Shown in pieces: positions 20,553-29,925 of a DNA stretch of 64,000 nucleotides; the first letter of the stretch is position 1; each line of letters opens with the position of its first letter. Location of the stretch: the NCBI GenBank assembly GCA_031181345.1, contig JAPSLC010000017.1, forward strand, positions 20,335-84,334. The letters run 5' to 3'. Under the pieces are notes generated by a model. The model saw only the letters and a program-made list of their open reading frames with translations. It searched no databases and was not told the origin of the DNA. Source of the DNA: Cupriavidus sp. (lineage in GTDB: Bacteria > Pseudomonadota > Gammaproteobacteria > Burkholderiales > Burkholderiaceae). Both the position numbers and the translations under genes were made by a program.

Positions 20553-23500
20553 TCCCCGCCGCCGTGGTGCTGCTCGTTCCCGCGATGCCGGCGGCGGCGC
20601 AGGCTCCCGCCGCGCCAGTCTCCAACGCCGAGCTGGCGCGCCTGCTGTCGTCGGCGCGCATGTGGGAAGCCAAGAATCGCGCCGACCTGGCGCGCAGCGC
20701 GCTCGACAAGATCCTGACCATCGAGCCGCAGCAGCCCGACGCGCTGCTGTTGCTGGCGCAGATCGAGCTGCGCTCGAACCGCCCGGCCGAGGCGCAACGC
20801 ATCCTGCAGCGCCTGCGCCAGCACCATCCGAAGCACCCGGCCACCCGCGAGCTGGAGGACACCTACCGCATCGCCACGCAGGACAAGCGCGAGATGGCGA
20901 CGGTGCGCATGCTGGCGCGCGGCGGCAACGAGAAAGAAGCGCTCGAACGGCTGCAGCGGCTGTTTCCCGACGGGCCGCCGCAGGGCGAACTGGCAATCGA
21001 CTACTACCGCATCCTGGCGGGCACCGACGCCGGCCGTCCGCGCGCGATCGCCGCGCTGCGCAAGCTGCTGCGGCAGCGGCCCGACGATGCCCGCCTCGCG
21101 CTCGCGCTGGGCGATCTGCTGACCGACCGCCCCGCCACGCGCGCCGAAGGCCTCGATCTGCTGTATCGACTGAGCCAGCGCACCGATGCCGACCGCAGGA
21201 CCGCGCTCGATATCTGGCGCCGCACGCTGTATCGCGTCAGCGACGATCCGGCCTACGCGATCTGGTTCGAGCGCTATCTGAAGGAAGTGCCAGACGACGA
21301 CATCGCGCGGCAGACGCTGGCCGAGCTCGACCGCAAGCGCGAAGCGCATCGGCGCATGCTGGCCGATCCCGACTATCAGGCGCGCCAGCGCGGCCTGCGG
21401 CAACTGGAGCGCGGCAACCTTGCCGAGGCGCAGGCCGCCTTCGAGCAGGCCATGCGCACGCGCGGCAACGATGCCGAGGTGGTCGGCGGCCTGGGGATGG
21501 TGCGGCTGCGCGAGGGCCGGCACGACGAGGCGCGCGCGCTGTTCGCGCGTGCGCTGCAGCTCGATCCGGAGCAGCGCAGCAAGTGGCGCAGCCTGCTGGA
21601 CACCGCCACCTTCTGGGGCACGATCGCCCGCGCGCGGCTGGCGGGCACGCAGGGCAAGCCCGGCGAAGCCGAAGCGCTGGCCCGGCAGGCACTGGCGCGC
21701 CAGCCCGACAACGCCGATGCGCTGGCCATCCTGGCCGACGCGCTGGTCGCGCAGCAGCGCGAGGCCGAAGCGGAAACGCTGCTGCGCCAGCAGTTGGCCG
21801 GTCGCACGCCCGATCCCGGCGCATTGCGCCGGCTGGCGGCGCTGCTGCAGAACAGCGGCCGCAACGCTGAGATCGGCCCGCTGCTGGCCGCCACCGAAGC
21901 GCGCCTGCAGAAGTCGCCGGCCAATGCGGACACAGTGCGCGAGCTGCGCGCCGAACTGCTGACGCGCCAGGCCGACCAGCTGCTGGCCGAGCGCCGCGCG
22001 AGCCCGGCCATCGCCCGGCTGGAGGAGGCGCTGCGGCTGACGCCCGACGCGCCCTGGACGCGCTACACGCTGGCGCGGGCCTATCGCGATCTGGGGCTGC
22101 CCGCGCTGGGCCGCGAGACCATGGAGGAAGGCCTGCGCCTCGCGCCGAATGCGGACATGCGCTATGCCGCCGCGCTGTTCCTGAATGCCCTCGACGACCC
22201 CGATGCCGCGGCCACGCTGCTGGCGCAGATCCCCGAAGCCGAGCGCACCGACGGCATGCGCGAACTTGGCGGCAATCTGCGCGCGCAGCAGTGGCTGCGG
22301 CAAGGCCGCCTGGCGCTGGCCGCCGGCCGGCCCGACGAGGCGCGCGCGCTGCTGCGGCAGGCCGCGGACGCGACGCAGGCGGACCCGCAGATGCTGGCCA
22401 CCGTCGGCCGCGAAGCGATCGCGCTGGGCGATACCGACTACGGCCTCGGGCTGGTGCAGCAGTGGCTGGCCGCCCATCCCGACGATCCCGCGATCGGTGT
22501 GCGGCTGCGCTACGGCGAGCTGCTGGCCGCCGCGGGCCGCGACGAGGCGCTGCGGATGTGGCTCGACGAGCTGCGTGGTCTCGATACGCAAATTCGCGAT
22601 GCGCAAACTCGCGACGCACAAACCCGCGGCCAACGGGGCGCCTTCGAACCCGCGCAGCGTGCCGCGCTCGACGACCAGGCGCTGCGGCTCGCGCTGCGCG
22701 ACACCGACCGCCATCTCGATGCGGACGATACCGCCGGCGCGCTGCGCGTGCTGGCCGCAGTGCCCGCCGAGCAGCAACAGGACCGCCGCTGGTCGCTGGC
22801 GCTGGCCGACGTCCGCGAACGGCAAGGCGATCTCGACGGCGCCGCCGCTGCCGCGCGTGCGGTGCTCGCGCGCAACCCCGTCGATGCCGACGCCCGTTTG
22901 ACGCTGGCGCGGCTGGCGGAACGCGCGGGGCGCAACGACGAGGCCCTGCGCATCGTGCGCGACGTGCTGGCCGGCACGGCCGAGGACGATATCGATACGC
23001 GGCTGTCGGCGGCGCGGCGCCTGACCGCACTGCGGCGCGACGGCGAAGCGGCCGCGGTGGTCGACGCCCTGCGCCAGCGCTACCCCCAGCGCGGGGACAT
23101 CGTCGTGCAGCAGGGACGCATCGCGCAGTCCCGCGGCCAGTTCGACGAGGCGGCATCGCTGTACCGGCAGGCCCGCACGCTGGAGCAGGCCGAAGCGGCC
23201 GCGCCCGCGGTGGGCGGGACCGCCGCACAGCGCGCGCTGCAGGATCTCGATGCGCGCCGCGATGGGCAGATCGCCACCGCCACGCTGTTCTCGCGCAAGT
23301 CCGGCGACAGCGGCATCTCCGAGCTGAGCACGACCGAGATTCCGCTCTACGTGCGGATTCCGCATGGCTACACCGGTCATGTGTTCTTCCACGCCGATAC
23401 GGTGTTGCTCGATGCCGGCACGTTGCGCCCCAACGTTGCCGATGGTGCGGATCAATTCGGCCAGATCGCCGCACACCGCAGTGCGGGCCTCGCACCGCGC

Positions 23501-24385
23501 GGGCAAAGCGACAAGGGCATGGCGCTGGCGGCGGGCTATGCGTACAACGGCGCCTACGACAGCTGGCGCGCGGATCTCGGCACGACCCCGCTCGGCTTCC
23601 TGCAGCAGACGGTTGTCGGCGGGCTGCGCTATCGCGCCGAACTGAACCGCGCCGCGGCCACCGTCGACGTGTCGCGCCGCGCGGTGACCAGCAGCCTGAT
23701 CTCCTACGCGGGCGCGATCGATCCTGCCAGCGGCGAACGCTGGGGCGGCGTGGTGCGCAACGGCATCACGCTGGGCTATTCGCACGATGTCGGCCGCGGC
23801 AGCGTGTTCGCCACCGTCGGCGCCGGCGTGCTCACGGGACACAACGTCCGCACCAATCGCGAGTTCACGGTGCGCGCCGGTTTCGACTGGCCGCTGCTGC
23901 AAGCGCGCAACCAGCGCGTCACCAGCGGCCTGGTGGTCAACTACTGGCGCTACCAGGAAAACCTGCGCTACTACACCTTCGGTCACGGCGGCTACTACAG
24001 CCCGCAGCGCTATCTGTCGCTCGCGGCGCCGCTGGAATGGACGGGGCGGCGCGGTCTGTGGTCCTGGCGGCTGGGCGGCTCGGCCGGCTGGTCGGATACC
24101 TACGAGAAGGACATGCCGTTCTATCCGACCCGGCCTGACCTGCAGGCGCTGGCGAACAATCGCACTTTCCGCGGCGGCAACGGCGGCGGCTTCAGCTATA
24201 CCGCGCTCGCCGCGGTCGAATACCGCTTCGCGCCGAAGTGGGTCGCCGGCATGGCGCTGCAGATCGACCGCTCGCGCGACTACGCGCCAAATCGCGCGAT
24301 CGCCTACCTGCGCTATCACTTCGAACCGCAACGCGGACCGGTGCCCTTCCCGCCCGAGCCGGTGCGGCCGTATTCCTCGTACTAG
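20534..24385 (+). CDS. bcsC: Cellulose export outer-membrane porin with TPR domain
   Basis: 1283 residues. Signal peptide at 1-22 (AAVVLLVPAMPAAAQA), then some 870 residues of tetratricopeptide repeats filling the periplasm, then a C-terminal BcsC beta-barrel from about residue 912 (SGISELSTTEIPLYVRIPHG onward) to the end, rich in aromatic/glycine strands (YYTFGHGGYYSPQRYLSLA). It forms the outer-membrane exit for cellulose. The start at 20534 lies inside the end of bcsZ. The TPR part includes a small local expansion of a 5-residue unit at 22583-22627 (DTQIR, DAQTR, DAQTR). High GC makes the opposite strand open for over 5 kb; that is a shadow. Confidence 0.92.
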   Translation: MPRSPLIPAAVVLLVPAMPAAAQAPAAPVSNAELARLLSSARMWEAKNRADLARSALDKILTIEPQQPDALLLLAQIELRSNRPAEAQRILQRLRQHHPKHPATRELEDTYRIATQDKREMATVRMLARGGNEKEALERLQRLFPDGPPQGELAIDYYRILAGTDAGRPRAIAALRKLLRQRPDDARLALALGDLLTDRPATRAEGLDLLYRLSQRTDADRRTALDIWRRTLYRVSDDPAYAIWFERYLKEVPDDDIARQTLAELDRKREAHRRMLADPDYQARQRGLRQLERGNLAEAQAAFEQAMRTRGNDAEVVGGLGMVRLREGRHDEARALFARALQLDPEQRSKWRSLLDTATFWGTIARARLAGTQGKPGEAEALARQALARQPDNADALAILADALVAQQREAEAETLLRQQLAGRTPDPGALRRLAALLQNSGRNAEIGPLLAATEARLQKSPANADTVRELRAELLTRQADQLLAERRASPAIARLEEALRLTPDAPWTRYTLARAYRDLGLPALGRETMEEGLRLAPNADMRYAAALFLNALDDPDAAATLLAQIPEAERTDGMRELGGNLRAQQWLRQGRLALAAGRPDEARALLRQAADATQADPQMLATVGREAIALGDTDYGLGLVQQWLAAHPDDPAIGVRLRYGELLAAAGRDEALRMWLDELRGLDTQIRDAQTRDAQTRGQRGAFEPAQRAALDDQALRLALRDTDRHLDADDTAGALRVLAAVPAEQQQDRRWSLALADVRERQGDLDGAAAAARAVLARNPVDADARLTLARLAERAGRNDEALRIVRDVLAGTAEDDIDTRLSAARRLTALRRDGEAAAVVDALRQRYPQRGDIVVQQGRIAQSRGQFDEAASLYRQARTLEQAEAAAPAVGGTAAQRALQDLDARRDGQIATATLFSRKSGDSGISELSTTEIPLYVRIPHGYTGHVFFHADTVLLDAGTLRPNVADGADQFGQIAAHRSAGLAPRGQSDKGMALAAGYAYNGAYDSWRADLGTTPLGFLQQTVVGGLRYRAELNRAAATVDVSRRAVTSSLISYAGAIDPASGERWGGVVRNGITLGYSHDVGRGSVFATVGAGVLTGHNVRTNREFTVRAGFDWPLLQARNQRVTSGLVVNYWRYQENLRYYTFGHGGYYSPQRYLSLAAPLEWTGRRGLWSWRLGGSAGWSDTYEKDMPFYPTRPDLQALANNRTFRGGNGGGFSYTALAAVEYRFAPKWVAGMALQIDRSRDYAPNRAIAYLRYHFEPQRGPVPFPPEPVRPYSSY
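22583..22627 (+). repeat. Three 15-bp tandem units inside bcsC
   Basis: Three in-frame copies of a 15-base unit (GATACGCAAATTCGC and two variants), encoding DTQIR, DAQTR and DAQTR. They lie in a linker between TPR helices and keep the frame, so copy-number change would be tolerated. Confidence 0.75.
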
Positions 24386-24403
24386 ATCGGATCGACGCGA
24401 ATC

Positions 24404-26275
24404 ATGAACCCATCGACGAGGCCCGCCGCCACCTCCCTGACCCCGGACTCCGCCGCATCGACCGCGCCCGCAGCGCCGCGCTCGGCGCTGTTCGCGCGGC
24501 TGCAGGCCAGGCCCGCGCTGGCGATCGACGGCCTGCCGACCGAACTGGCGGCGCTGGCGCCGGGCCACGTGCATATCGTCTATGCCGAGCCCTCGCCGGC
24601 GCGCGATGCGCTGTTCTGGCAGACCGCCGCCACCGCGCTGCGCGGACCGGCCACGGTGCTGTCCGCCCGTCCGGCCGACGGCATCGCGCAGGCGCTGCGC
24701 GAGCATGGCCTCGATATCGACGTCGGCAGCGCGCTGCATCATCGCGCCAATCTGTGCGGACTGCGCGTAGGCCAACGCGGCGCCAACCTGGACACGCTGC
24801 TCGATGCACTGCAGGCGCTGGCCGAGCAATGCGCGGCCCGCCATAGCGTGGTGATGGTCGAAGGCGCCGAAGCGTGCTTCAGCTGGGACGACGGCGCGCG
24901 CCTGTCGCGCGAAGGCGCCCGGCTGGCCGCGTGGTGTGTGCGCGAGCGGCTGTCGCTGCTGCTGGTGCTGGCGCCGCCGCTCGATGACAGGGAAGACACC
25001 CGGCGGCCCGCCGATCTCGGCAGCCTGCACGCGCGCTTTGCCGGTGCCGCGCACCTGGCGCAGGTGCAGGGCCAATACACCTGGGAGGTGGCGTTCTGGC
25101 GCGATCGCGAGGCGGTGCTCGCCAGCCGCTCGCTGCCGCTGCGATTCGCCGCGGACCAGCACCGCCTGATGGTCGGCGGCGCCGGCGCGCAAGGCGAAGG
25201 CGGCGATGCGGCGGCGGCCGGCCTGCTGGCGCCCGACGAACATCGCGTGATCGTCTGTCGCGACGCGGTCGCGCACGAGCGCTGGGTGCCCGAGTCCTGG
25301 CATCTGGTCGACAGCAACGAGGCCGCTGTGGCCAGCGCCGGCGGCGCGGTGGCGGCAACCGTGCTGCTGCACTACCACGGCAACCGCGCCTTGGAGACGC
25401 TGGCCGAACAGGTGCACCGGCTGCGCCGCACGCGCGGCAGTGCGCTGAAGATCGTCGTGCGCGAGGACCAGGAGGCGATGCGGCAGCACTACGAGCTGCT
25501 GCTGCTCAATCTCGGCGCCAATCTGGTGATCGCGCGGCGCACGCCGTTCGCGCGCGTCCAGGCGATGCTCGAGGGCGTGCAGGGACAGGTGTTCTCGCGC
25601 CCCCTGCCAGCGGACTACCGCACCGCGCTGTCGGCCGTGCTGACCGGCTCAGCGATCGGCTACGTGCCGCCCGCCGATTTCATCGACACGGTGCGCGGCG
25701 CCGTCGAACAGGGCCGCACCATCCGGCTGCCGCACGTGCTGCTGCGCCTGACGCTGCTGCCGGAAGTCGCGCATATCGACGCGCTGCGCGCCTGCCGCAT
25801 GAACCGCACCGGCGATATCTGCAGCGCCGATGCTGACAGCGTCTATGTGTTCTTCTTCGCCTGCCGGCTCGACGACGCGGACGCGGTCTGCCGGCGCGTG
25901 TTCCAGCGGCCGCTGGAGGCGCTCTTCTCTGGCGAGCTGCGCTGCGGCGATGCGCCGACCATCGAGGGCGCGCTGAACGCGTTCGCGCAGCAGGCCACCG
26001 AGCAAGCCCTGCCCGATTACAGCGGCTGGCTGCAGGCGCGCGAGCAAGCGAGCGAAGCGACGTCGGCGGAAGGCGCCGTGGTGTCGGCGATGCCGGCGGA
26101 CCAGACCGGGCGCATCACGGCCGGTGCGTCGCCGGCGCAGCGCACCAGGTCCACGCTGCCGCTGCTGTCCCCGCTCGACGCGCTGCGGCCGTCCGCATCG
26201 GCTCACGCCGCCGCGCGACCCAAACCCCGCACCGCGCCGACGCCGACCGCGGTACCGCTCAAAGCCAGGGAATAG
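24404..26275 (+). CDS. bcsE: c-di-GMP-binding cellulose biosynthesis protein BcsE
   Basis: 623 residues. The BcsE family (degenerate receiver-like and GGDEF-like domains) is recognised from VREDQEAMRQHYELLLLNLG (start of the GGDEF-like part) and from the RxGD motif RTGD at 468-471, the known cyclic-di-GMP-binding I-site of the family. The last roughly 90 residues are low-complexity and rich in Ala/Pro/Thr. BcsE recruits c-di-GMP and BcsF near the synthase and raises cellulose output. It follows bcsC by 18 bases and precedes bcsF by 7. In E. coli bcsEFG form a separate divergent operon; here bcsE-F are spliced between bcsC and bcsQ. Confidence 0.9.
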   Translation: MNPSTRPAATSLTPDSAASTAPAAPRSALFARLQARPALAIDGLPTELAALAPGHVHIVYAEPSPARDALFWQTAATALRGPATVLSARPADGIAQALREHGLDIDVGSALHHRANLCGLRVGQRGANLDTLLDALQALAEQCAARHSVVMVEGAEACFSWDDGARLSREGARLAAWCVRERLSLLLVLAPPLDDREDTRRPADLGSLHARFAGAAHLAQVQGQYTWEVAFWRDREAVLASRSLPLRFAADQHRLMVGGAGAQGEGGDAAAAGLLAPDEHRVIVCRDAVAHERWVPESWHLVDSNEAAVASAGGAVAATVLLHYHGNRALETLAEQVHRLRRTRGSALKIVVREDQEAMRQHYELLLLNLGANLVIARRTPFARVQAMLEGVQGQVFSRPLPADYRTALSAVLTGSAIGYVPPADFIDTVRGAVEQGRTIRLPHVLLRLTLLPEVAHIDALRACRMNRTGDICSADADSVYVFFFACRLDDADAVCRRVFQRPLEALFSGELRCGDAPTIEGALNAFAQQATEQALPDYSGWLQAREQASEATSAEGAVVSAMPADQTGRITAGASPAQRTRSTLPLLSPLDALRPSASAHAAARPKPRTAPTPTAVPLKARE

Positions 26276-26282
26276 CATCGCC

Positions 26283-26486
26283 ATGCGCGTCTTTATCGGA
26301 TATTTCATCTGGGGCCTGATCCTCGCCGCTCCCGTCGCCTGGCTGATCTGGAAGCTGGACCTGATGCGCGCGCTGCCGCGCTGGTTCCAGCCGCGCCAGC
26401 GCCGCGCGGTGCGGCTGCCGCCCCAACTCGAAGGCATCGTGATCCGCGGCAAGCGATGGCAGGCGCCGAAGGACGGCACGCGATGA
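26283..26486 (+). CDS. bcsF: Small membrane protein BcsF
   Basis: 67 residues: one N-terminal membrane helix (VFIGYFIWGLILAAPVAWLIW) followed by a basic cytosolic tail (PRWFQPRQRRAVRLPP). Size, topology and position directly after bcsE and before bcsQ fit BcsF, which anchors BcsE at the inner membrane. Sequence similarity by eye is limited, so the name rests mainly on context. The stop overlaps the start of bcsQ (ATGA), and the start lies 7 bases after bcsE. Confidence 0.75.
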   Translation: MRVFIGYFIWGLILAAPVAWLIWKLDLMRALPRWFQPRQRRAVRLPPQLEGIVIRGKRWQAPKDGTR

Positions 26487-27304
26487 AGACGATCGCCATC
26501 GTCGCGCCGGTCGGCGGCGCGGGCCGCAGCACGATGACCGCCGCGCTGGCCTCGCTGCTGGCCGGGCGTGGGCATGCCGTACTCGCCCTCGAATGCGATC
26601 CGCGCAATCTGCTCGGCCTGCATTTCGGCCTGCGCGAGCCCGTCGCGCGTGGGCTGTTCGACGCGGCCCTGCGGCCGTCAGCGAGCGACTGGGCGGCGGC
26701 GGGCCTGCGCAGCGACGACGACGTGCTGCTGGTGCCGTGGGGGCAGGCCGATGGCCCGCCTGGCGGCAATGGCAGAGACGACGATGTCGACGCCGAGCCC
26801 ATGGCCACGCGATGCTTGCTGGAGCAACCGCAATGGCTGCGCGGCCTGCTGGCCCAGGTGGACCTGCCCGATGACGGCGTGGTGCTGGTCGATACGCCGG
26901 CCTGGCCCGCCCCGCATGCCGCGCAGGCGCTCGCCGCCGCGAATCTGGCGCTGGTGCTGGCGCCGCCCGAGCCCGAAGTCTGCGCCACGCTGCCGCGCAT
27001 GCAACACGCACTCGAACGAATCGGCCTGCCCTATCGCGTGGTCGCGACGCGGGTCCAGCCGGCGCGCCAACTGCATGGCGATGTGCTGGCGCTGCTGCGC
27101 ACGCGCCTGCGCGAGCGGCTGCTGCCCTATCAGGTGCATCTCGATCACGGTTTGCCCGAAGCGCTGGCGCGGGGCGAGAACTTCTGCCGTGCGATGCCGC
27201 ATTCGCAGGCCGCGCACGATCTGCAGGGCATCGCCGCGTGGCTGTCGCAGTGGATCGCGGCTTCGATCGGCACCGCCGCGCAAGACGCAGGGGACCGCAG
27301 ATGA
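26483..27304 (+). CDS. bcsQ: ParA/MinD-like ATPase BcsQ with altered Walker A
   Basis: 273 residues of the SIMIBI ATPase class. It starts MKTIAIVAPVGGAGRSTMTA: the deviant Walker A of ParA (KGGVGKT) is here GGAGRST, with Arg instead of the catalytic Lys and no first Lys. The switch II region appears as VVLVDTPAW. BcsQ is needed for polar placement of the cellulose machine and for BcsE function in enterobacteria, whose BcsQ also lacks the canonical lysine. The gene overlaps bcsF before it and bcsA after it by ATGA, so synthesis is tightly coupled. Confidence 0.85.
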   Translation: MKTIAIVAPVGGAGRSTMTAALASLLAGRGHAVLALECDPRNLLGLHFGLREPVARGLFDAALRPSASDWAAAGLRSDDDVLLVPWGQADGPPGGNGRDDDVDAEPMATRCLLEQPQWLRGLLAQVDLPDDGVVLVDTPAWPAPHAAQALAAANLALVLAPPEPEVCATLPRMQHALERIGLPYRVVATRVQPARQLHGDVLALLRTRLRERLLPYQVHLDHGLPEALARGENFCRAMPHSQAAHDLQGIAAWLSQWIAASIGTAAQDAGDRR

Positions 27305-29868
27305 TTCTCGGCGTGCTGCTCGACCTGACCTTGCGGCTGCGTGCCGCGCTGGCGCAAGGACTGAATCTTGGCGAGCAGCCGGCGCGCGGCGACTGGCTGG
27401 TGCGCCTGTTCTTCCGCCCGGCGCGGCCCGGCAAACGCGACTGGCCGGCCGAGTTCGCGGCCTGGCTGTCGCGCCGCGGCGCCGAGCGCCTGGGCATCGA
27501 TCCGCGGCACAGCCTGCCGCGTCGCGTATGGCGATTGTTCGTGCGCCCGCCTCGCCCACGCCGGCGACTGGCCGCGCCGACCCGCCGGCGCAGCCTGCCG
27601 GAACGGGCGCCGCCGCAATCGGCGCTGCGCCGCTGGCTCGATGATCGGCTCGAGCCGGCCTACCGCTACGTCGCGCGCAAGCGGCGTCGCTTGGCGGCGC
27701 GCCTGCCGCGCGTCGACTGGATGCGCGCCAGCCGCGGCCTGGCGCACGTGGCGGCGCTGGTGCATCGCGTGCGCGGCCTCGCGCCCACGCTGCTGGTGCT
27801 TGCCGCGCTGACCGGGCTGGTGTTGTGCACCACGCCGCTGCCGCTGGGCGGGCAACTGACGGTGTTCGCGCTGGTCTGGATCGCGGTGATGGTGCTGCGC
27901 CAGATCCCCGGGCGCTTCCCCACGCTGACGATGATGGCGCTGTCGCTGCTGATGACGCTGCGCTATATCTGGTGGCGCGCCACCGAGACGCTGGACCTGG
28001 CCACGCCGATGGAGGTCACCATCGGCTATCTGCTGTTTGCCGCCGAGGCCTACACCTGGCTGGTGCTGATCCTCGGCTATGTGCAGACCGCCTGGCCGCT
28101 GTCGCGCCGGCCCAAGCCGATGCCGGCCGACCCCGCGCAATGGCCCACCGTCGACGTCTATATTCCGACCTACAACGAGCCGCTGTCGGTGGTGCAGCCG
28201 ACCGTCTATGCCGCGCGCAGCCTGGACTGGCCCAGCGGCAAGCTGAACATCTATCTGCTCGACGACGGCCGGCGGCCGCAGATGCAGGCCTTCGCCGAGC
28301 ACGCGGGCGTACACTACCTGACGCGCAGCGACAATCGCCACGCCAAGGCCGGCAACATCAACCATGCGCTGTCGGTAACGCAGGGCGACTACATCGCGAT
28401 CTTCGATTGCGACCACATTCCGACCCGCTCCTTCCTGCAGATGACGATGGGCGAGTTCATCGCCGATCCGCGCTGCGCGATGGTGCAGACGCCCCACCAC
28501 TTCTTCTCGCCCGACCCCTTCGAGCGCAACTTCGATACCTTCCGCCGCGTGCCCAACGAGGGCAGCCTGTTCTACGGGCTGATCCAGGACGGCAACGACC
28601 TGTGGAACGCGGCGTTCTTCTGCGGTTCGTGCGCCGTGATCAAGCGCGAGCCGCTGGCCGAGATCGGCGGCATCGCGGTCGAGACCGTGACCGAGGACGC
28701 GCACACCGCGCTCAAGCTGCACCGGCGCGGCTACAACACCGCGTATCTGCGCACCGTGCAGGCGGCGGGCCTGGCCACGGAAAGCCTGGCCAGCCATATC
28801 GGCCAGCGCATCCGTTGGGCGCGCGGCATGGCGCAGATCTTCCGCATCGACAATCCGCTGCTCGGCAAGGGGCTCAAGCTGTTCCAGCGGCTGTGCTACT
28901 CGAACGCGATGCTGCATTTCTTCTACGGCATCCCGCGGCTGATCTTCCTGACGATGCCGCTCGCCTACCTGGTGTTCGGCATGCACGTGATCAACACCTC
29001 GGCGGCGATGATCGCGGCCTACGTGCTGCCCTATCTGGTGATCGCCAACATCACCAACTCGCGCATCCAGGGCAAGTACCGGCATTCGTTCTGGGCCGAG
29101 GTCTACGAGTCGGTGCTGGCGTGGTACATCGTGCTGCCGACCACGATGGCGTTCATCAATCCGCGCCTGGGCAAGTTCAACGTGACGGCCAAGGGCGGCC
29201 GGATCGAGGACGACTATCTGGACTGGACGATCTCCAAGCCCTATCTGCTGCTGCTCGCCCTGAACGTGGCCGGACTCGGCATGGGCGTGGGCCGGCTGCT
29301 GATGGGCACCACCACGGAACCCGGCACGGTGGTGATGAACATGGTCTGGGCGACCGTCAACCTGCTGATGCTCGGCGCGGCCATCGGCGTCGCCAAGGAA
29401 GCGCGCCAGGTGCGCGTATCGCACCGGATTCCGATGCGCGTGCCGGCCACGCTGCTGCTGCCGGACGGCACCACGCTGGCGTGCAAGACCGAGAACTATT
29501 CGCTGGGCGGCCTGGGGCTGCTGCTGCCGATCGACGTGGCGCTGGACGAAGGCGAACGCGTCGGCGTCTGCCTGTCGCGCGGCGCGCGCGAATACCATTT
29601 CGCCGCCACGGTGGCGCGCAACGTCAACCGCCACCTCGGCGTGCGGATGCAGGATTTGAGCCCCGAAGCCGAGACGCAGCTGATCCAGTGCACCTTCGGA
29701 CGGGCCGACGCGTGGATCGACTGGCTCGACGACCAGCCGCGCGATGCACCGCTGCGCGGGCTCAAGGAGGTCATCGAGATGGGTTATCAAGGATTCCTGC
29801 GCCTGTACGACGCCGCGCTGGACATGCTCGAAGCCGTGCTGGCACGCCGGCGGACGCGCCAGTCCTGA
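27301..29868 (+). CDS. bcsA: Cellulose synthase catalytic subunit
   Basis: 855 residues. Family 2 glycosyltransferase in the inner membrane that polymerises UDP-glucose to beta-1,4-glucan. Catalytic landmarks: DDG starting at Asp321, DCD starting at Asp369, TED at 464-466 (Asp466 the catalytic base) and QRIRW at 502-506. About eight membrane helices surround the catalytic loop. The C-terminal PilZ domain binds cyclic-di-GMP: RVSHR (Arg705, Arg709) and NYSLGG (732-737). The N-terminal roughly 150 residues are unusually Arg-rich. It overlaps bcsQ by ATGA. In this locus bcsA comes after bcsB, Z, C, E, F and Q. Confidence 0.96.
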   Translation: MILGVLLDLTLRLRAALAQGLNLGEQPARGDWLVRLFFRPARPGKRDWPAEFAAWLSRRGAERLGIDPRHSLPRRVWRLFVRPPRPRRRLAAPTRRRSLPERAPPQSALRRWLDDRLEPAYRYVARKRRRLAARLPRVDWMRASRGLAHVAALVHRVRGLAPTLLVLAALTGLVLCTTPLPLGGQLTVFALVWIAVMVLRQIPGRFPTLTMMALSLLMTLRYIWWRATETLDLATPMEVTIGYLLFAAEAYTWLVLILGYVQTAWPLSRRPKPMPADPAQWPTVDVYIPTYNEPLSVVQPTVYAARSLDWPSGKLNIYLLDDGRRPQMQAFAEHAGVHYLTRSDNRHAKAGNINHALSVTQGDYIAIFDCDHIPTRSFLQMTMGEFIADPRCAMVQTPHHFFSPDPFERNFDTFRRVPNEGSLFYGLIQDGNDLWNAAFFCGSCAVIKREPLAEIGGIAVETVTEDAHTALKLHRRGYNTAYLRTVQAAGLATESLASHIGQRIRWARGMAQIFRIDNPLLGKGLKLFQRLCYSNAMLHFFYGIPRLIFLTMPLAYLVFGMHVINTSAAMIAAYVLPYLVIANITNSRIQGKYRHSFWAEVYESVLAWYIVLPTTMAFINPRLGKFNVTAKGGRIEDDYLDWTISKPYLLLLALNVAGLGMGVGRLLMGTTTEPGTVVMNMVWATVNLLMLGAAIGVAKEARQVRVSHRIPMRVPATLLLPDGTTLACKTENYSLGGLGLLLPIDVALDEGERVGVCLSRGAREYHFAATVARNVNRHLGVRMQDLSPEAETQLIQCTFGRADAWIDWLDDQPRDAPLRGLKEVIEMGYQGFLRLYDAALDMLEAVLARRRTRQS

Positions 29869-29894
29869 GCGCCCTGCACTCTCATCCGACCGCA

Positions 29895-29920
29895 ATCCCG
29901 AACCGCCATCCCGAACCGCC
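29895..29920. repeat. Two 13-bp tandem units before bcsG
   Basis: ATCCCGAACCGCC occurs twice in direct succession (29895-29907 and 29908-29920), ending 5 bases before the bcsG start. No Shine-Dalgarno sequence is visible there, so the repeat occupies the place where one would be expected. Confidence 0.75.
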
Positions 29921-29925
29921 ACCCT

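Noticed and set aside
20444..25489. Minus-strand ORF of 1681 codons opposite bcsC and bcsE
   Set aside because: Composition is Arg/Gln/Ala/His without any motif, and the plus strand has clear BcsC and BcsE domains. It is a shadow of high-GC coding.
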